This document shows, piece after piece, positions 28,062 through 36,829 of a stretch of 64,000 nt of DNA (positions are counted from its first letter, which is position 1; the number at the start of each line of letters is the position of its first letter). The notes below the pieces were generated by a model. The model saw only the letters and a list, made by a program, of their open reading frames with translations, was not told where the DNA came from and did not search any database. The position numbers and the translations under genes were made by a program. This DNA comes from an uncultured Thiohalocapsa sp. (GTDB lineage: Bacteria; Pseudomonadota; Gammaproteobacteria; Chromatiales; Chromatiaceae): the NCBI RefSeq assembly GCF_913063425.1, contig NZ_CAJXYK010000022.1, forward strand, positions 1-64,000, read 5' to 3'.

Positions 28062-28985
28062 ATGTCCGACACGACGCTGCCCACCAGCCGCCTGCGCGAG
28101 AGCCTGGGCTATCTGAACTGGCTCTACAACCCCTTCCACGGTCTCGATGCCAATGCGATCTACGATCTGCTGGCCACCAGCTCGCCCACCGAGCGCGGGC
28201 TGTACCTGAATCTGGGCTACTGGCGCGAGGCCGCAGACCTGGATGCCGCCAGCGACGCCCTCGCCATGCTGGTGGGCGAGACCGCGGAGCTCGGCCCCGA
28301 GGACAACGTCCTCGACTGCGGCTTCGGCTTCGGCGACCAGGACATCCTCTGGGCGCAGACGCTCAAGCCCGGACACATCATCGGCCTCAACATCACCGCC
28401 TCCCAGGTGGAAGTCGCGCGGCGGCGGGTGAGCAAGCTCGGGCTTGACGACCGCATCGATCTGCGCCACGGCTCGGCGACGGAGATGCCGCTTGAGTCCG
28501 CCAGCGTGGATAAGGTGGTCGCCGTGGAATGCGCCTTCCATTTTCGCTCCCGGGAGCACTTCCTGCGCGAGGCCTGGCGGGTGCTGCGCCCGGGCGGCCG
28601 GCTGGTGCTGGCGGACATCATTCCGATGCCGAGCGTGCGCGGCTTCCCGGCGCGGCTGGAGCAGCGCCTGTCCTGGCGGCTGGTGGCCGGCAAGTTCGCG
28701 ATCCCGCCGGAGAACGCCTACACCAGGCCCACCTATCACTCCAAGCTCGCCGTGGGCGGCTTCGAGCAGATCCGTATCGAGTCCATCCGCGAGCACGTCT
28801 ACGCCCCGCTGCATCGGTATCTCGCCGAGCACCCGGAGACACTCCAGCGCCTGCATCCCATGGCCCGCCTGCCGGCCAGGCTCGCGCTGCGCTTCGAGGC
28901 CACCAGCGTCTACCGCGGGCTCGACTATGTGCTGGTGAGCGCGCGCAAGCCGAAACAGCTGCTGGGCCCCGGGCGCCGGCGCTGA
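28062..28985 (+). CDS. class I SAM-dependent methyltransferase
   Basis: This 307-residue protein has a Rossmann methyltransferase core: VLDCGFGFGDQD (motif I, SAM binding), IGLNITASQVEVARRR, VDKVVAVECAFHF and VLRPGGRLVLADI. A hydrophobic, arginine-rich C-terminal third follows that may cap the substrate. The layout is like the small-molecule/lipid methyltransferases related to sterol, tocopherol and macrolide O/C-methyltransferases, so a lipid or quinone-like substrate is plausible but unproven. GGAG lies 9 bases before ATG 28062. Its stop shares one base with the start of trmO, making the three-gene operon methyltransferase-trmO-membrane protein. Confidence 0.82.
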   Translation: MSDTTLPTSRLRESLGYLNWLYNPFHGLDANAIYDLLATSSPTERGLYLNLGYWREAADLDAASDALAMLVGETAELGPEDNVLDCGFGFGDQDILWAQTLKPGHIIGLNITASQVEVARRRVSKLGLDDRIDLRHGSATEMPLESASVDKVVAVECAFHFRSREHFLREAWRVLRPGGRLVLADIIPMPSVRGFPARLEQRLSWRLVAGKFAIPPENAYTRPTYHSKLAVGGFEQIRIESIREHVYAPLHRYLAEHPETLQRLHPMARLPARLALRFEATSVYRGLDYVLVSARKPKQLLGPGRRR

Positions 28986-29707
28986 TGACCTTCGGCTTCG
29001 AGCCCATCGGCACGGCACGGACGCCGTTCACCGACAAGTTCGGCATCCCGCGCCAGGCGCGGTTGGTGGATGCCCCGGGCCAGATCCTGCTGCACCCGCC
29101 CTATGACCGGCGCGAGGCCTTCGCCGGCCTGGACGGCTTCAGCCACGTCTGGCTGCTCTGGGTCTTCCACCACGACTGCCTGACGGCCGGCTGGAAGCCC
29201 ACCGTACGCCCGCCGCGGCTCGGCGGGCGGCGCTCGGTGGGCGTCTTCGCGAGCCGCGCGCCCTATCGACCCAACCCCATCGGCCTGTCCGCGGTGGCGC
29301 ACCAGGGGCTGGTGGACGAGCCCGGGGGCCTGGCGCTGCGGGTCTCCGGCGTGGACCTGCTGGACGGCACACCGGTGCTGGACATCAAGCCCTATGTGCC
29401 CTATGCCGATGCCATCGCCGACGCCGCCGGCGGCTTCGCCCACGCGGAGCCCCACAGCCGGTTCAGCGTGCACTTCACCGCCGCCGCGGAACAAGCCGTC
29501 GCCGCCCGCGATCCGGACGGCCGCCTCGCATTGCACCGGCTCATCGCGCAGGTCATCGCCCAGGACCCCCGCCCCGGCTACATGGACCGCTACCCGGAGC
29601 GCACCGACTTCGGGCTCAGGCTCTACGACTGCGACATCCGCTGGCGCGTGGACGGCGACACGGCGGTCGTGACGCACTGCATCATCGACGAAGACGCTCC
29701 CCTATGA
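28985..29707 (+). CDS. trmO: tRNA (N6-threonylcarbamoyladenosine37-N6)-methyltransferase TrmO
   Basis: TrmO (YaeB/TsaA) methylates N6 of t6A37 in tRNA-Thr, giving m6t6A. The 240-residue protein starts PIGTARTPFTDKFGIPRQ, which is the family signature. It then shows GFSHVWLLWVFH, the block GVFASRAPYRPNPIGLS and LDIKPYVPYAD. These are the conserved elements of the beta-barrel SAM-binding fold of this family. Its C-terminal region after residue 150 is present. The start overlaps the preceding stop (TGATG), and its own stop overlaps the next start by four bases. Confidence 0.92.
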   Translation: MTFGFEPIGTARTPFTDKFGIPRQARLVDAPGQILLHPPYDRREAFAGLDGFSHVWLLWVFHHDCLTAGWKPTVRPPRLGGRRSVGVFASRAPYRPNPIGLSAVAHQGLVDEPGGLALRVSGVDLLDGTPVLDIKPYVPYADAIADAAGGFAHAEPHSRFSVHFTAAAEQAVAARDPDGRLALHRLIAQVIAQDPRPGYMDRYPERTDFGLRLYDCDIRWRVDGDTAVVTHCIIDEDAPL

Positions 29708-30315
29708 ACCACACCGCCGCAAGCCCCGCGAGCCGCTGGTTCCCCTGGTTCAAGTGGACAGTCTACGGTCTGCTCGCCGTCAACATCGTCCTGTTCCTGC
29801 TCCACGAAACCGTCACCGAGGGGCTGGACAGCCTCGCCTGGGTGGTACTGCTCCTGCTGTTCGAGTGGGAGACCAGCCAGATGGACAAGCCCTATCTGTC
29901 GAGCTGGGAACGGTACGGCATCCACGGCGGGCGCATCGCCGCCTACGCGCTGGTGCTCTGGAGCGCCTTCGGCTACTCCAGCGCCGCCTACATCGCCGAG
30001 TACGGCGCGGTGGACATGTGGAACGCCTGGACCTGGATCCTGATCGTGCTGATCCTGGAGTACGACGTCTATGTGCCTGGGCGCTACGGGCACTGGGAGT
30101 GGCGGGTGCGCAACGCGCTCAAGACGCTGCTCTACGGCGCCCTCTTCGTCTATGCCCTGCTCTGGGGCCTGGACGGCAGCTGGCTCGACTTCTACGACGC
30201 GCTGCTCTGGATCCTCTGCTTCTTCGCCATCGAGCTCAACATCTTCGCCATCGAAGCGCCGGAGGCCGACGCCGATGCCGCCACCGCCGCCGAGGCGCCC
30301 GCCGGCACCGATTAG
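29704..30315 (+). CDS. inner-membrane protein, unknown function
   Basis: This 203-residue protein has four to five predicted membrane helices (WTVYGLLAVNIVLFLLH, LAWVVLLLLFEWET, AAYALVLWSAFGYSSAAY, AWTWILIVLILEYD, LLWILCFFAIELNIFAI). It is notably rich in Trp, Tyr and acidic residues at the membrane edges. The repeated form (L/I)xxEW/EY (FEWET, LEYDV, IELNI) suggests related acidic positions within helices. A short Asp/Ala tail ends it. I do not recognise the family. It is translationally coupled to trmO. Confidence 0.72.
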   Translation: MNHTAASPASRWFPWFKWTVYGLLAVNIVLFLLHETVTEGLDSLAWVVLLLLFEWETSQMDKPYLSSWERYGIHGGRIAAYALVLWSAFGYSSAAYIAEYGAVDMWNAWTWILIVLILEYDVYVPGRYGHWEWRVRNALKTLLYGALFVYALLWGLDGSWLDFYDALLWILCFFAIELNIFAIEAPEADADAATAAEAPAGTD

Positions 30316-30348
30316 TGCACGACTGAGCGAGCCACGGCCCGCGCCCGG

Positions 30349-30437
30349 GTACACCGACTTCTGTCGGCATCCTGGGGACGGCGGACTTGAGTCCGCGCAG
30401 CAACGCAGACGGCCTCGCCCCAGGCTTTCCGCAGCGC
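30349..30437 (-). repeat. dispersed double-hairpin module, copy B
   Basis: Read on the minus strand: box GCGCTGCGGAAAGCC, hairpin 1 GCGGACTCAAGTCCGC (30381-30396), a spacer containing CCCCAGGAT, hairpin 2 CCGACAGAAGTCGG (30354-30367), and trailer TGTACC. The sequence between the hairpins, CTGGGGACG on the plus strand, equals the spacer of the tandem array at 45108-45394. The rest of the 451-base gap before rpe holds no gene that can be supported. Confidence 0.8.
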
Positions 30438-30766
30438 AGCACCAACAGCAGCCGTCCCGCGCAGGCGTGCGCAGGCCGGCCCCGCAAGCAGCGGCCGACA
30501 GATCGCTCGCAGGTCTGCACACTTTGCGCCAGGACGGCGCCAGCCACTGAAGGTCCCTCCAGGCGCAGAGCGCCAGCAAGCGGCGTGACACCGCAGAGCG
30601 GTGTCACGAGCGCCCGCCCAAGCCCCTCAGCCCTCAGCGCTCAGCCCTGCCCCGGAGCCCCTCCATCGTGAAAAGCCCACCGGCATCGGTTAAAGTGCCG
30701 GGTCTCGATTCATGCCCGTGCCGAGCGGCTGCCGCTGCGCCGCGGCACGCCCTACGGAGACCCACG

Positions 30767-31462
30767 ATGGCCGCAGAAGACCTCATCGCACCGTCCATTT
30801 TGTCCGCGGACTTCGCGAAGCTCGGCGAAGAGGTGGACAACGTCCTCGCCGCCGGCGCCGACATCGTCCACTTCGACGTCATGGACAACCACTATGTCCC
30901 GAACCTCACCATCGGCCCGCTGGTGTGCGAGGCCCTGCGCAAGCATGGCGTCACCGCCCCCATCGACGTGCACCTGATGGTGAAGCCCGTGGACCGCATC
31001 GTGCCGGACTTCGCCGCCGCCGGTGCCAGCTACATCACCTTCCACCCTGAGGCCAGCGAGCACATCGACCGCACCCTTCAGCTCATCCACGGCGAGGGCT
31101 GCAAGGCGGGCCTGGTGTTCAACCCGGCCACCCCCCTGTCCTACCTGGAGTACGTCATGGACAAGGTGGACATGGTGCTGCTCATGTCCGTCAACCCGGG
31201 CTTCGGCGGCCAGAGCTTCATCCCCGCCGCCCTCGACAAGCTCCGGCAGGTGCGCCAAATGATCGACGCCTCCGGCCGCGAGATTCGTCTTGAGATTGAC
31301 GGCGGCGTCAAGGTGGACAACATCGCCGAGATCAAGGCCGCCGGCGCCGACACCTTCGTCTCCGGCTCCGGCATCTTCGGCAAGGGGCAGGACAGCGACC
31401 CGAACCGTTACGACAGCATCATCGGCAAGATGCGGGAGGCCTTGAGGTCGGTTCGCGGCTGA
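30767..31462 (+). CDS. rpe: ribulose-phosphate 3-epimerase
   Basis: Rpe interconverts ribulose-5-phosphate and xylulose-5-phosphate in the pentose phosphate pathway and Calvin cycle. The 231-residue TIM-barrel protein shows [34 protein letters not shown] (catalytic Asp and metal His), [23 protein letters not shown] and EIDGGVK. GGAGA lies 7 bases before ATG 30767. It is the first of the rpe-gph-trpE series familiar from Pseudomonas, but here 568 bases of degraded DNA separate it from gph. Confidence 0.97.
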   Translation: MAAEDLIAPSILSADFAKLGEEVDNVLAAGADIVHFDVMDNHYVPNLTIGPLVCEALRKHGVTAPIDVHLMVKPVDRIVPDFAAAGASYITFHPEASEHIDRTLQLIHGEGCKAGLVFNPATPLSYLEYVMDKVDMVLLMSVNPGFGGQSFIPAALDKLRQVRQMIDASGREIRLEIDGGVKVDNIAEIKAAGADTFVSGSGIFGKGQDSDPNRYDSIIGKMREALRSVRG

Positions 31463-31851
31463 GTGTTGCCGCAGGCCCCATGATCAGGGCGTCAGCGTCC
31501 TGATCACAGGCGCCGCCGAGGCTTGTCAGGCGTGATCGCCCTCAAAAAGCTTGAGCCATCCTATTTTTGAGGCCCAAGCGCATGGATGACATATCTTCTG
31601 CCCCGGAGTCTTGGGCTCTCGCCCGAAAGATCGCGACCTGAGCACTTAATCCAGGTCCCAGGGCGCCCGTGATAATTGATTGGAATTCCCACCGAGCTGG
31701 TGCCGGCCGTGAGGGAGCTTCTCGCAAAGCACAAGAGCGCGTAACGGGAGCACGGGGTCAGAGGGCATCAGGGAGCATGCGGTCAGGTCTTTCCTTTTGG
31801 CTCACATGAAAGAGAACGCCCAGGAAACCCGCAGGACCGACGCCAAACCGC
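31463..31851. other. intergenic region after rpe with gene-end debris
   Basis: No intact gene is seen. An inverted repeat with nine-base arms (CCTCAAAAA and TTTTTGAGG) sits near 31542-31574 but lacks the form of a terminator. A short open frame around 31678-31743 reads IPTELVPAVRELLAKH before a stop and looks like the end of a lost small protein. At 31755-31798 the text GGGGTCAGAGG and GGTCAGGTCTTTCC appears, resembling debris common near degenerate mobile elements. Confidence 0.4.
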
Positions 31852-32016
31852 GGCCGGCGCTTCGAACAGCTGGATGTCGAGCATCTGATCCAGGAGACCT
31901 GCGCCGATGCCGTCGAGCTGGCGGCGGAGGAGCGCCGTCTCGGTCAGGACACCTTCCCCGCATCCTGTCCCTACACGTCGGAGCAAGTGTTGGATAGGAT
32001 CTTTCTGCCCAACTGA
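31852..32016 (+). pseudogene. internally deleted DUF29 family remnant
   Basis: This 54-codon open frame reads RFEQLDVEHLIQET, which matches the N-terminal part of DUF29 proteins, and then goes straight into DTFPASCPYTSEQVLD, which matches their C-terminus. The normal protein is about 140-160 residues, so roughly 80-100 residues are missing in frame, and the true start is also lost (a stop codon lies in frame at 31807). It ends 14 bases before gph. DUF29 genes are typically multicopy accessory genes of unknown function. Confidence 0.65.
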
Positions 32017-32030
32017 GGAGCAGCATCCGC

Positions 32031-32717
32031 ATGACGCAGCGCTTCGGCCCCAAAATGGTCCTGATCGACCTCGACGGCACCCTGGTGGACAGCGTGCCGG
32101 ATCTCACCCACAGCGTGGACGCAATGATGACCGAGCTTGGCCGTCCCCCCCATGGCGAGGCGGCGGTCCGCAACTGGGTGGGCAACGGCGTCGAGCGCCT
32201 TGTAAAGCGTGCGCTGACGGGGACGCTGGACGGCGAGCCGGACCCCGCCGACTTCGACCGGGCCTATCCGATCTTTCTGGAGCGCTACACGGCCCACAAC
32301 GGCGAGCATTCCCGGCTCTACCCCGGGGTCGCGGAGGGGCTTGAGCTGTTGGCGGCCCGCGGCATGCAGGTCGGCTGCGTCACCAACAAAGCGGCGCAGT
32401 TCACCGAGCCGCTGCTTGCCGCGCTCGGCGTGGCCGCGCACTTCGGCATCATCATCAGCGGCGACACCCTGCCGGAGAAGAAGCCGAGCCCCCTGCCCCT
32501 GCTGCACGCGGCGGAGCACTTCGGCGTGGCGCCGGCGGCCTCACTGATGGTGGGCGATTCCATCAGCGACGTGAAGGCGGCGCGGGGCGCGGGCTTTCCG
32601 GTGGTCTGTGTGAGCTACGGGTACAATCATGGGCTGGACATCCGCGATGCCGGGCCGGATGCGGTGATCGATTCGCTGGCGGAGCTCGCCGGCCTGCTCA
32701 CCACAGACGGTATTTGA
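32031..32717 (+). CDS. gph: phosphoglycolate phosphatase
   Basis: Gph removes phosphate from 2-phosphoglycolate formed by Rubisco oxygenation or DNA repair. The 228-residue HAD hydrolase has motif I LIDLDGTLVDSVPDL with the nucleophile Asp, a helical cap domain (RNWVGNGVERLVKRAL), motif II VTNKAA, the motif III lysine in PEKKPSP, and motif IV VGDSISDVKAA. GAGGAG lies 10 bases before ATG 32031. In the rpe-gph-trpE arrangement it stands between remnants and repeats, and may have its own promoter. Confidence 0.94.
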   Translation: MTQRFGPKMVLIDLDGTLVDSVPDLTHSVDAMMTELGRPPHGEAAVRNWVGNGVERLVKRALTGTLDGEPDPADFDRAYPIFLERYTAHNGEHSRLYPGVAEGLELLAARGMQVGCVTNKAAQFTEPLLAALGVAAHFGIIISGDTLPEKKPSPLPLLHAAEHFGVAPAASLMVGDSISDVKAARGAGFPVVCVSYGYNHGLDIRDAGPDAVIDSLAELAGLLTTDGI

Positions 32718-32725
32718 GCGCAATC

Positions 32726-32753
32726 GGTGGATGCGCTTCGCTTATCCACCCTA
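32726..32753. repeat. 28-bp palindromic GGTGGAT/ATCCACC repeat, copy 2
   Basis: The sequence GGTGGATGCGCTTCGCTTAT followed by CCACCCTA begins 8 bases after the gph stop codon. It is the same length and nearly the same sequence as the copy at 2419-2446. The position just past a stop suggests it could fold at the 3' end of the gph transcript. Confidence 0.7.
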
Positions 32754-32770
32754 GGCAGTGCTCACCAGCG

Positions 32771-32806
32771 CCCAGTGCAGTGCCCAGTGCAGTACCCAGT
32801 GCAGCG
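32771..32806 (+). repeat. three 12-bp tandem repeats leading into double-hairpin module C
   Basis: The unit CCCAGTGCAGTG occurs at 32771, 32783 and 32795 with changes only in the last two bases. The third unit is the leading box of module C. In module A the same box (from 202) occurs once, so the box has been locally amplified here. Confidence 0.75.
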
Positions 32807-32892
32807 CCGCGGAAAGCCTGAAGCCAGGCAGCACCTGCTGTCGGCGGACTGAAGTCCGCGTGCCCCAAGTTGCCGACTGAAGTCGGCGTACC
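32795..32892 (+). repeat. dispersed double-hairpin module, copy C
   Basis: This is the best-preserved copy. The box CCCAGTGCAGCGCCGCGG is followed by hairpin 1 GCGGACTGAAGTCCGC (32844-32859), a 12-base spacer GTGCCCCAAGTT, hairpin 2 GCCGACTGAAGTCGGC (32872-32887) and trailer GTACC. Both hairpins are perfect seven-base stems with a two-base loop. It occupies the gph-trpE gap (32718-33162), where no gene is seen. Confidence 0.85.
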
Positions 32893-33162
32893 CGGGGGCC
32901 GGCCTCGCGGCTTGCGCCGCGCGCCAGTCGGGCGTGGGAGCGCCCACAACCCCGTCGCGGACAGCGTTTCGCGCGACGACGCAACGGGACGAAGCCAAGC
33001 TGATGACCCGCAACGAAGCAACAAGCGCCCCGCCGGATCGACACGACGCCATGCCGCCCGAGACGCACTCCGCACGTCCGCTACGCAGGTCACAACGATG
33101 GCGCGGCTGACGCCGCCCGAGCCGCCCTGCCGCCGCCGTCGCATCCAACGGAGTGCTCCACC

Positions 33163-34656
33163 ATGACGCCTGAGAACTTCGCTGCCCTGGTGCGCCAGGG
33201 CCACAACCGCATCCCCTTCGTCTGCGAGGTACTCGCGGACCTGGACACGCCGCTCAGCTGCTATCTGAAGCTCGCGGCGGGGCCGTACTCCTATCTGTTC
33301 GAGTCCGTGCAGGGCGGCGAGAAATGGGGCCGCTATTCCATCATCGGCCTGCCGGCGCGCACGGTGCTCAAGGTCTACGGGCACCGCATCGTGGTGGAGC
33401 GCGACGGCAGCGTCGTCGAGGCGACAGAGGCCGAGGACCCGCTCGCCTGGATCGAGCAGTTCCAGGCGCGCTACAGCGCCGCCGAGCATCCGGACATGCC
33501 GCGCTTCGCCGGCGGCCTGGTGGGCTATTTCGGCTACGACACCGTCCGCTACATCGAGCCCAAGCTCGCCCATTGCCCGAATCCGGACCAGATGGGCACG
33601 CCGGACATCCTGCTGATGCTCTCCGAGGAGGTGGTCGTCTTCGACAACCTGCGCGGGCGCATCTACATCATCGTGCATCTGGACCCGGCCGCCGGCGACA
33701 GCCCGGCGACGGGCCAGGCGCGCATCGACGCGCTGGTGGCAAAGATGCAGTGCGGTGCTCCGCGTAATCCGGAGGCCGGCGGTCGTCAGGTGGCGGAAAC
33801 CGACTTCATCTCCGGCTTCAGCGAGGACGGCTACAAGGCCGCGGTGGAGCGCATCAAGGAGTACATTCTGGCCGGCGACTGCATGCAGGTGGTGCTCTCG
33901 CAGCGGCTCTCCATCCCCTACCAGGCCGAGCCGCTGGACCTCTACCGGGCACTGCGCGGGCTGAACCCCTCGCCCTACATGTACTTTCTGGACTTGGGCG
34001 ACTTCCAGATCGTCGGCTCGTCGCCGGAGATCCTGACGCGCCTGGAAGACGGCGTGGTCACGGTCCGCCCCATCGCCGGCACCCGCCGCCGCGGCTACAC
34101 GGAAGACGAAGACCAGGCCCTGGAAGCCGAGCTGCTGGCGGACCCGAAGGAGCTCGCCGAGCACCTGATGCTGATCGACCTCGGGCGCAATGACTGCGGG
34201 CGGGTCGCCAAGACCGGGACAGTGCGGGTCACCGACCAGATGATCGTCGAGCGCTACTCCCACGTCATGCACATCGTGAGCAATGTCACCGGCGACCTTG
34301 CGCCCGGCATGAGCGCCATCGATGTGCTGCGGGCGACCTTCCCGGCGGGCACGGTCTCCGGGGCGCCCAAGATCCGCGCCATGGAGATCATCGACGAGCT
34401 GGAGCCCGTCAAGCGCGGCATCTACTCAGGTGCCGTGGGCTACCTGGCCTTCAACGGCAACATGGATACGGCCATCGCCATCCGCACCGCCGTCATCCAG
34501 AACGGCATGCTGCATATCCAGGCCGGCGCCGGCGTGGTGGCGGACTCCCTGCCGGAGCTGGAATGGAAAGAGACCATGAACAAGGGCCGCGCCGTGTTCC
34601 GTGCCGTGGCCATGGCCGAGGCGGGCATCGAGCGCTATCCCTGCGTTGTGGAGTAG
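33163..34656 (+). CDS. trpE: anthranilate synthase component I
   Basis: TrpE converts chorismate to anthranilate with ammonia supplied by TrpG, the first step of tryptophan synthesis. The 497-residue protein shows the chorismate-binding blocks [50 protein letters not shown] and [11 protein letters not shown]. The N-terminal region, including [20 protein letters not shown], contains the usual tryptophan feedback-binding segment. No Trp-rich leader peptide is seen upstream, so attenuation is not indicated. trpG is not in the window. An upstream GGAG precedes the ATG. Confidence 0.97.
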   Translation: MTPENFAALVRQGHNRIPFVCEVLADLDTPLSCYLKLAAGPYSYLFESVQGGEKWGRYSIIGLPARTVLKVYGHRIVVERDGSVVEATEAEDPLAWIEQFQARYSAAEHPDMPRFAGGLVGYFGYDTVRYIEPKLAHCPNPDQMGTPDILLMLSEEVVVFDNLRGRIYIIVHLDPAAGDSPATGQARIDALVAKMQCGAPRNPEAGGRQVAETDFISGFSEDGYKAAVERIKEYILAGDCMQVVLSQRLSIPYQAEPLDLYRALRGLNPSPYMYFLDLGDFQIVGSSPEILTRLEDGVVTVRPIAGTRRRGYTEDEDQALEAELLADPKELAEHLMLIDLGRNDCGRVAKTGTVRVTDQMIVERYSHVMHIVSNVTGDLAPGMSAIDVLRATFPAGTVSGAPKIRAMEIIDELEPVKRGIYSGAVGYLAFNGNMDTAIAIRTAVIQNGMLHIQAGAGVVADSLPELEWKETMNKGRAVFRAVAMAEAGIERYPCVVE

Positions 34657-34722
34657 GGGATGGGGAAAGCGCCTTGGGGCGTGATCGGCGCCGTCGCTCC
34701 GGCGCGCTGACGTGGCCCCGCC

Positions 34723-35880
34723 TCAGCCATTCGGTGCCGAGTCCAGATCCAGACCGGAAGCCGCCCAGGACAGCACCTGCCCCGATACCACTTCGGAGTC
34801 CGCGCCGGCCTCTTCATCGGCCCGCAGGGCGTCCAGGGCGCGGGCATTGGCGAGCGCGATGCCGATCTGCTCGGCGAGCTCGCCGATGAGCTCCAAGTCC
34901 GCATCGCCATAGGGGCCCGCCGCGGACAGATTGGCAAGATAGAGCGCCGCATCCGAAGCGGATTGACCGAGCGGCACAGCGAGCGCCACGTGCACACCGC
35001 CATCGGCGGCGTCGTCGACGCTGAGCGCAGGGCCACGCTTGGCGATGGCCGTGGCCACCAGCGCCATGTCCCAGAACGCACCATCGGCGGCATCACGCTC
35101 TGTGCGCTGACGCACGGCCAGGGTGTGGGGCCGCGGCGCGCCCGGGGAAGGCTGGGAGGACCGTTCGCCTGGGCTGGAGGCAGGCGCCGACGCCACCGCA
35201 CCCGGCAGCGGCTCGGCATCCACGTCGGGCTGCTCAGGCTGCTCCAGCACCGCAGCCCGATCCACCGCCAGATAGCCCAGGGTCAGGTCCAGGGCCTGGC
35301 CCATGCGCGCGGCGGCCCCTGTGGGCGCGGACAGGCGATTGGCCAGGTCCAGCAGGATCTGGAGCCGGACGTGCTTCGGGTCAGTGTTCCATCCCTCCGG
35401 CACCTGCAACAGGGACGCCGCGCTGCCGGCATCCGGCCGGGATGCCGGCGTGCCGGCGACCATCTGCGCGAGCTCGGCCCGGCGGGCCGGTGTGACGCCG
35501 TCCTCCACCCGGCCCTTCTCGGCGATCTCGGCCGCCAGGGTGCCGTCCTCATCCTCCGCGGCGGTCTCATCCACCGTGCTGGAGCCGTCCTCCATATGCT
35601 CGCGGAAGCTGAGCCGGATGCTGCTGAATCGCACCTCGTCGCCGTCGGCAAGCTCTGTGACCTTGACCTTGCGGCCGTTGACGAAGCTGTGGTTGCTGCT
35701 GCCCAGGTCCTTAAGAAGGATGCGCTCGGGCGTGACAGCGATCTCGGCATGGTAGCGCGAGACATCGGCCCGGTTCAGATAGACCTGGTTGTCACGGTTG
35801 CGGCCGACCCTGTTCAGGCCGACCTGCAGCGGAAAAACCCGCTCGCTCTCGGTGTCCGGCTTATAGATCAGCGCTGGCAT
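34723..35880 (-). CDS. FHA-domain protein with C-terminal GAF-like domain
   Basis: This 385-residue cytoplasmic protein begins with a forkhead-associated phosphothreonine-binding domain (about 5-95). Its core motifs are LNRVGRNRDNQVYL (GR), SRYHAEI (SxxH) and SSNHSFVNGRKV (NG). A variable acidic/Pro/Ala linker follows, then a region from about 170 to 365 with features of a GAF domain (QILLDLANRLS, WDMALVATAIAKRG, VALAVPLGQ, ANLSAAGPYGDADLELIGEL). The combination suggests a signalling adaptor reading Ser/Thr phosphorylation; no kinase gene is nearby. The start MPALIYKPD at 35880 is preferred over ATG 35892, which lacks a ribosome site. It is convergent with trpE. Confidence 0.85.
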   Translation of the reverse strand: MPALIYKPDTESERVFPLQVGLNRVGRNRDNQVYLNRADVSRYHAEIAVTPERILLKDLGSSNHSFVNGRKVKVTELADGDEVRFSSIRLSFREHMEDGSSTVDETAAEDEDGTLAAEIAEKGRVEDGVTPARRAELAQMVAGTPASRPDAGSAASLLQVPEGWNTDPKHVRLQILLDLANRLSAPTGAAARMGQALDLTLGYLAVDRAAVLEQPEQPDVDAEPLPGAVASAPASSPGERSSQPSPGAPRPHTLAVRQRTERDAADGAFWDMALVATAIAKRGPALSVDDAADGGVHVALAVPLGQSASDAALYLANLSAAGPYGDADLELIGELAEQIGIALANARALDALRADEEAGADSEVVSGQVLSWAASGLDLDSAPNG

Positions 35881-35959
35881 GGTCGCACGCATCCGTCAAA
35901 CAGGCTGGTGGGACGGCCGACGCCCATCGCGGCAGGCTCCGCCGCCGACCGACCCGGCA

Positions 35960-36133
35960 TCAGAGGCGCGCCGCCTCGAAGGTGTTGCAGCTCTGCACCG
36001 AGCCGCCCTCAAGCCCACGGCTGAGCCAGCGCACCCGCTGCCCGGCGCTGCCGTGGGTGAAGCTGCCCGGGACCACGAAGCCGCCGGCACGCCGCTGCCT
36101 GCGGTCATCGCCGATCGGCGCGGCGGCACTCAG
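35960..36133 (-). pseudogene. C-terminal remnant of a YpfJ-type zinc metallopeptidase
   Basis: On the minus strand the residues AAPIGDDRRQRRAGGFVVPG and SFTHGSAGQRVRWLSRGLEG, ending in CNTF, match the C-terminal 50-odd residues of the YpfJ/KPN_02809 neutral zinc metallopeptidase family. The family is about 290 residues long; the signal anchor and the HExxH domain are missing upstream, where sequence in the same frame is unrelated. The remnant lies in the 949-base space between the FHA gene and rpoH. The rest of that space holds only the rpoH promoter. Confidence 0.65.
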
Positions 36134-36767
36134 GCCCTGCCCCGGCATCGATGTCAAACGCCCCCGAATCTTAGCACCGCCGCACAGCGTCACTCGCCGG
36201 CGCCGCGGCACCGAAAGGCCCGCGCGGGTCGCGACCGGCAACTCGAGCGTCACTTGTCATCCGAATGCGTACAGCAACAGGGCGCCTCTGCCCCGGCGAC
36301 CAGGCCCGCGGCCGGGACTGCCCACAGCGGCACAACCTGCGTAAGCCTCGGATTTTCCGTCCGAGACATCGGGAAGCGTGGAGGCGACGGCATTGGGGCT
36401 GTCGCTGAAAATCTGGACAAGCCACCGACAGCTCCGGACGGCGACCCTCAGGGCCCTTCGGGCGAGTCTCAGGTGCGGCTGTGACAACTGGGCACCAGCC
36501 CAGCACGGCCGCGCACCCGCTCCCTGGAGACCCCATGGCGTCTTCCTATTTTCCTGGATTTGGCCACGGCTTACATAGAGAAGGTGCGCCATGATCGGCC
36601 CCGGGAGCGCCGCGGCAACCACCTTTCATCGGACCGCGCGGCGCTCGCTGAGCAAAAGGCATTGCGCCGCGCCTGTCTTTGACTACCATGGACCCAAGTC
36701 GGGAATGTCCAGCTTTTGCCACAGGAACTTTCCGTTCAAAAGCTGCTCGAAAACCCGGTACACAGTG

Positions 36768-36796
36768 TTGTCAAAGCAGCCTTATGCTGCTAGCAT
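36768..36796 (+). promoter_or_regulatory. sigma70-type promoter candidate for rpoH
   Basis: TTGTCA (36768-36773) and TAGCAT (36791-36796) are separated by 17 bases and lie 34 bases before the rpoH ATG. The surrounding 100 bases are markedly richer in A/T than the genome. The boxes match the consensus at 5/6 and 4/6. In other gammaproteobacteria rpoH has several promoters; others may exist in the longer upstream space. Confidence 0.55.
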
Positions 36797-36829
36797 GATT
36801 TCCGAGCAAATTACTCAGGTATAAGCACC

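Noticed and set aside
31542-31574. Intrinsic terminator after rpe
   Set aside because: The A/T tracts are inside the stem and no GC stem followed by a T run is present.
33000-33162. trp leader peptide/attenuator
   Set aside because: No short ORF with tandem Trp codons and no terminator hairpin was found upstream of trpE.
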